Part shown: piece by piece, positions 60,621-64,000 of the stretch
Numbering within the stretch: position 1 is the stretch's first letter
Layout of the letters: each line of letters starts with the position of its first letter
Origin: Methylobacter sp.
GTDB lineage: Bacteria > Pseudomonadota > Gammaproteobacteria > Methylococcales > Methylomonadaceae
Length of the DNA stretch: 64,000 nucleotides
NCBI GenBank assembly: GCA_023229605.1
Contig: JALNYY010000006.1
Location: 4,119-68,118 of the forward strand
Reading direction: 5' to 3'
Program-made: the position numbers and the translations under genes
The notes under the pieces: generated by a model
Told to the model about the DNA's origin: nothing
The model's database searches: none
The model's input: only the letters and a program-made list of their open reading frames with translations

Positions 60621-61016
60621 ATGAAAAAATTAACAACCAGTTTCGTTTTCGCAGGCGGTCTTTTACTTTCGGCTTGCGCCAGTCAAACCGGATGGACGCC
60701 AACCGTCGATACCTATAATGACCCTAATGCCGGCCGAATCAGCCAGGATATGGCTGAATGTAAAGAGCTTGCAAGTCATGCGTCAGGCGGAACCGCAAAG
60801 GAATCAGCTATCGGTGTAGGCGTAGGCGGTTTACTTGGAGCTGCCGGCGGTGCGGCTATAGGCGCAGTTACTGGAAATCCCGGAGCAGGTGCGGCGATAG
60901 GTGCGGCGGCAGGCGGTATCGGCGGCGGCGCTAAACAAGGTCTTGAAGCGGAAGGTGAATACAAAAGGTCTTATTCCAACTGCATGAGAAACCGCGGACA
61001 TCGCGTTGTTAACTGA
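60621..61016 (+). CDS. Glycine-zipper lipoprotein
   Basis: 131 residues with lipobox LSAC (Cys at about 19) after a hydrophobic leader. A central glycine zipper GVGVGGLLGAAGGAAIGAVTG and GAGAAIGAAAGGIGGG (about 72-112) spans or touches the membrane. A conserved-looking C-terminal YKRSYSNCMRNRGHRV ends the protein; the same Y-x-x-C-M-x-x-x-G-H pattern occurs in the lipoprotein at 20590-21114 (YIQCMYAKGH), so the two are distant relatives. Ribosome site GAGGTAA. Outer-membrane integrity role is inferred. Confidence 0.85.
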   Translation: MKKLTTSFVFAGGLLLSACASQTGWTPTVDTYNDPNAGRISQDMAECKELASHASGGTAKESAIGVGVGGLLGAAGGAAIGAVTGNPGAGAAIGAAAGGIGGGAKQGLEAEGEYKRSYSNCMRNRGHRVVN

Positions 61017-61343
61017 TCGGGTTAACATCTAAAAACTGCAATAAACCTTACACAGGGATGTGTTTGGTTAAGAGCGAGAGGGGGTGGGTAGAAGCGGGTA
61101 GCCGAACCCATCTTCCCGACTGCGGTGGGTTCGCGGTGCTCTCCCAACCCCTCATTGAATGATCGTAAAAAGCCCTGAGACGCGGCTTTTCGCCCTTTCC
61201 TATGCGCCGGTCCTCCCCAAACGATCTTGGAATCGAATCACAAGCGCCTGCCCATGCCTCCCAGGTTTATTCAGATGTTGCTTTGGCTTTATAATGCCCC
61301 AACCGCTGTAAAAACTCTCATGACTATCTGAGACGGAGAAGCT

Positions 61344-62384
61344 GTGATCGAAAAACTTGAGCCCGGAATTTCTTCGATGGAGGCAGGCGAGTTGGGTGTG
61401 CTGCACTTGCGGCGCTATTGGGCGAAACGATTGCTGGAGGTCGAGGGACGGCTCGATCAGCAAAGCGTGCGAGACGAATACGGATTGGATTTTACCCTGA
61501 TGCAAGGCTTGGGATTGGGTATCGTCGAGCCGGCGGAATATCTGTTTCAACAGCGCCCGGCCTATGCCGCATTCGAGCAATGGATCGTGCAAAAGCTCGG
61601 CGGCGTCCCGGACCGCTCGCTGGTGGAGCGGCTCAATAAAATGGTCGGATGCTATCTGGAACAGCCGCATCGCAGCTATCCGATTGAGGGGGAAGACATA
61701 CAGGCCCCGGTCTTGTCGGCGGCTGATTTGGCGTTTTGGCAGGAAAACGGCTATGTGGTGCTGCGCAATGCGGTTTCAGCGGAGGATTGCCGAGAAGCCG
61801 AATTGGCGATTTGGGATTTTCTCGGTATGGACCGGAAAAACCCCGATAGCTGGTACGGTGGAACGCATTCGTTTTGGGTGCCGATTTTTCGGCATCAAGC
61901 CCTGGACAAAAACCGCGCCGCACCGCGTATCCGCAAGGCATTCGAGCAGGTTTGGGGAACCGGTGATTTGTGGACCTCCGTGGACCGCGCCAGTTTGAAC
62001 CGGCCGGAGCGCGGCGGCATCGATATGTCCGGTCCCAGCCGATTGCACTGGGATGTCAGTCTTGCGTTGCCGATGCCCTTCGGCGTTCAGGGGCTGTTGT
62101 ATTTGAGCGATACCAGCGCCGAACAGGGCGCTTTCCGCTGTGTGCCGGGGTTTCATCGCCGCATAGAGCAATGGCTCGGGGAGCTCGATCCGGCGCAAGA
62201 CCCTCGAGAACAGGATTTGGAAAGTTTGGGGCCGGTGCCGGTCACAGGCTCAGCCGGGGATTTTGTGCTCTGGCACCATGCGTTGCCTCACGGCAGCGGT
62301 CGCAATTTGGCGAATTATCCGCGGGTAGTGCAATACATTAAGCGGTTTCCCCATGACCGCGGCATTCATCCGGTTTGGAAATAA
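61344..62384 (+). CDS. Phytanoyl-CoA dioxygenase (PhyH) family protein
   Basis: 346 residues, starting at GTG 61344 with an ACGGAG ribosome site. The first about 115 residues are helical and unassigned. From about 130 (FWQENGYVVLRNAVSAEDC) the Fe(II)/2-oxoglutarate dioxygenase fold begins. The metal motif is H-x-D in LHWDVSL and the distal His in WHHALPHGSGRN, with a following Arg for 2-oxoglutarate. Such enzymes hydroxylate small molecules or lipids. The helical N-terminal domain is unusual and may determine the partner. Convergent with trmN6; substrate unknown. Confidence 0.85.
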   Translation: MIEKLEPGISSMEAGELGVLHLRRYWAKRLLEVEGRLDQQSVRDEYGLDFTLMQGLGLGIVEPAEYLFQQRPAYAAFEQWIVQKLGGVPDRSLVERLNKMVGCYLEQPHRSYPIEGEDIQAPVLSAADLAFWQENGYVVLRNAVSAEDCREAELAIWDFLGMDRKNPDSWYGGTHSFWVPIFRHQALDKNRAAPRIRKAFEQVWGTGDLWTSVDRASLNRPERGGIDMSGPSRLHWDVSLALPMPFGVQGLLYLSDTSAEQGAFRCVPGFHRRIEQWLGELDPAQDPREQDLESLGPVPVTGSAGDFVLWHHALPHGSGRNLANYPRVVQYIKRFPHDRGIHPVWK

Positions 62385-62393
62385 CCGGTAGCG

Positions 62394-63113
62394 TCAACCC
62401 GGCTGTTTGGCAAACCGCAGCAGAAAACCCGTTAGATAAGCCTCGCTGTCCTGGCTGTAAACGCCGCTGGATTCATAGATCGTCAACAACCTTGTTGTAA
62501 ACGCAGCCGTTGTGCGGCTGAAAGTCAGCGCCGACACTTTGGCTTCGTTATGCGCATAGCCGCGAAAATCGGTTTGATGGGTCAAATAAAATCCCGCCGC
62601 TAAGGCTAGTGCGGAAAACTTTGCTACCGCATGAGCGGGAATCAGCAGGTAAAACAAGCCTCGGGGAGATAATAAGTTCCCTACAATGCCGATCAAATCG
62701 GTAAACGGCAGTCGATCGGTGTGCCGGGCGGCATTTCTGAGGGCCTCGGCGGTCTTGCTGTGATTCTCAAAAAACGGCGGGTTGCTGATGATCAGGTCGT
62801 ATTGTTGGTCGGCGGTTAAGGCAAAGCTTTGAATATCCTGATGCACGGCTTCAAGCTGGGTTGCCCAGGGGCTGTTTTTGAAGTTGATGTCGGCTTCTTG
62901 ATAAGCCTCTTGGGTTAACTCCACGGCGGTTACTTTCGCCGCGCCCAGCTGGGTTGCCATCAGCGCAAGCACTCCGGTGCCGGCGCCGATGTCCAGCACT
63001 CGGTCTCCCAGGTTGACCGGGGCCATAGCGCCGAACAAAACGGCATCGGTGCATATTTTCATGCCCGAGTGTTGTTGCAGGACTGAAAATTGCTGGAAGC
63101 GGAAGGTTGACAT
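62394..63113 (-). CDS. trmN6: tRNA1(Val) adenine-37 N6-methyltransferase
   Basis: 239 residues. Rossmann SAM-binding motif LDIGAGTGVLALMATQ (about 40-55) and the N6-adenine catalytic motif NPPFF (about 107-111, in LIISNPPFFENHS) identify TrmN6 (YfiC). FRFQQFSVLQQHSGMKICTDAVLFGAMA at the N-terminus is a family hallmark. It methylates N6 of A37 in tRNA1(Val). It stands alone; an unrelated membrane gene lies upstream after a hairpin repeat. Confidence 0.94.
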   Translation of the reverse strand: MSTFRFQQFSVLQQHSGMKICTDAVLFGAMAPVNLGDRVLDIGAGTGVLALMATQLGAAKVTAVELTQEAYQEADINFKNSPWATQLEAVHQDIQSFALTADQQYDLIISNPPFFENHSKTAEALRNAARHTDRLPFTDLIGIVGNLLSPRGLFYLLIPAHAVAKFSALALAAGFYLTHQTDFRGYAHNEAKVSALTFSRTTAAFTTRLLTIYESSGVYSQDSEAYLTGFLLRFAKQPG

Positions 63114-63210
63114 AGTTTTGGGGGATTAAGAGATTGGCTATTCTGTACGGTCTTTTAGAAAGCCCTCATCTCGACGGTAGTGAATTAGAAATTGTAGGTA
63201 TCCAAATAAC

Positions 63211-63249
63211 GCGTCATCCCGGCAAGGAATGCCGGGGACGCGGTTTTTT
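63211..63249 (+). repeat. Hairpin repeat followed by T-run
   Basis: GCGTCATCCCGGCA pairs with TGCCGGGGACGC around AGGAA (63211-63240), followed by GG and six T. It looks like an intrinsic terminator on the plus strand, although no gene precedes it in that direction. The 'gtcatcccggca' phrase is a common dispersed repeat, which is the likelier explanation. Confidence 0.65.
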
Positions 63250-63282
63250 AAATTAATGGCATTTGGCGAAGAGCTGGCCTTA

Positions 63283-63987
63283 TTAATCTTTATCTTTAGG
63301 CTCATCCGCTATCCACTTGTCTTCCTGCTCGACGGCTACGGCTTTCTGTTTCTTTACGGTTTTATGCCAAAGCCCGTTGCTGGAAAAACACTCCCAGCCC
63401 CATTTAATCCAGTTGAGCAATGACAGCGCCAGCCATAGCGACCAGGCCAGCATCAATAACCGATAGACCATTAGCGGCACCGAGATCAGCGTCGCTACCG
63501 GCAAGGTCGATGGACTTCTATCCTGATACCAGTTCAAGTTGAACGCCGAGGACTGGTTGCCGATGATCTGCATATCGGGCGAACTCAGCAAGCCTTGTTC
63601 TACAGCGAAAAACAGCAGGCCCAGCGATACCAGGGTTAAGACGCCGATAACAACTTGCAGCGCATTGAAATAGCGAAGGCCGGAAGCCTGTTGCGTCTTG
63701 CGCCAACCCAGCAGCATTAACCATGCAATAACAACGCCTGCCGATTCAAGTGGTATCTGGCTAAGCCCCACTAATAGTAAAAACCATTGCCGGTTAGTTA
63801 ACGGCGTCAGCCGGATTTTCCCCAAGCCCAGCGACACTATAAAAATAACAATCAGCACGCCCCAAAATAAAACCGCAGGCCCCAGTTTTGGCCCCATGGC
63901 GAATAATACCCAGCGATCCCGGCCCAGGCCGATATTCAGGTTGGCGTTGACGCTCGCCGTTCCTAAGTCTACCTGCGGGGTAGACAT
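63283..63987 (-). CDS. C-terminal part of a membrane protein, probably continuing past the right edge
   Basis: 234 residues from the ATG at 63987, with five helices around 37-57, 66-92, 108-127, 165-185 and 180-195 and a charged C-terminal tail (KKQKAVAVEQEDKWIADEPKDKD). The frame is open upstream of this ATG to the end of the window (codons for I-A-S-I before the Met). There is no clear ribosome site at 63987, and the protein begins abruptly with a polar stretch containing NIGLGRDRWVLFAMGPKLG. I therefore suspect this is the end of a larger protein. Family not recognised. Confidence 0.6.
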   Translation of the reverse strand: MSTPQVDLGTASVNANLNIGLGRDRWVLFAMGPKLGPAVLFWGVLIVIFIVSLGLGKIRLTPLTNRQWFLLLVGLSQIPLESAGVVIAWLMLLGWRKTQQASGLRYFNALQVVIGVLTLVSLGLLFFAVEQGLLSSPDMQIIGNQSSAFNLNWYQDRSPSTLPVATLISVPLMVYRLLMLAWSLWLALSLLNWIKWGWECFSSNGLWHKTVKKQKAVAVEQEDKWIADEPKDKD

Positions 63988-64000
63988 GATGGCGCTTATG

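Noticed and set aside
1..64000. CRISPR arrays, tRNA or rRNA genes, complete insertion sequences, prophage
   Set aside because: I saw no regularly spaced direct repeats, no cloverleaf-type sequences and no intact transposase or phage gene. Repeats present are palindromic REP/MITE types.

Overview
The window looks like chromosomal DNA of a gammaproteobacterium, most plausibly a methanotroph-type lineage (Methylococcales). This rests on overall gene style, the pilT/yggS, baeSR-mdtABC and tesA/ybbA/ybbP neighbourhoods, and the many dispersed palindromic repeats. The genus-level guess is an inference. I see no tRNA, rRNA, CRISPR array or complete transposon.

Layout. 1-2441: a C5-cytosine DNA methyltransferase translationally coupled to a GHKL (MORC/MutL-like) ATPase that runs off the left edge, probably part of a restriction-modification or defence locus. 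2442-12130: TauE/SafE permeases, pilT and yggS, a phospholipase C-type phosphoesterase, a T2 ribonuclease, a graveyard of three gene remnants (histidine phosphatase, helicase C-terminus, chemotaxis receptor tail), HicAB and an AT-rich membrane protein. 12213-18555: a giant FAD/Fe-S oxidoreductase, a YHYH protein and a YihY/BrkB membrane protein.

19065-40840 is the most interesting part, a sulfur-assimilation island. It holds cysK, a serine acetyltransferase, a family 2A encapsulin shell and its cysteine desulfurase cargo in one orientation. It also holds cysB, cysA, cysW, cysT, sbp, an outer-membrane porin and oscA. A fatty-acid hydroxylase/cysB pair occurs twice (19065-20571, with a broken regulator, and 32063-34580, intact).

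I found a 42-bp motif, ungapped in five copies (24578, 24880, 31858, 38835, 40798). Each copy lies 24-25 bp upstream of a plausible -10 box, aimed respectively at a GGDEF/EAL gene, a candidate ~120-nt RNA (and then a degenerate EAL gene), fatty-acid hydroxylase copy 2, sbp and oscA. The simplest reading is the operator of the local CysB-type activator. That would place c-di-GMP enzymes, a small RNA and a lipid hydroxylase in the sulfur regulon next to a sulfur-storing nanocompartment. The cysK operon has in addition its own consensus-like promoter and a strong intrinsic terminator between promoter and start codon, suggesting attenuation.

41138-52244: one long operon, baeS-baeR-outer-membrane factor-mdtA-mdtB-mdtC, a two-component-controlled RND efflux system. 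52450-64000: NfeD and a stomatin-like protein, a small membrane protein and a membrane-anchored methyltransferase-like protein, a GlcG/HbpS-type protein, tesA divergent from ybbA-ybbP, a glycine-zipper lipoprotein, a PhyH-type dioxygenase, trmN6, and the C-terminal part of a membrane protein that may continue past the right edge.
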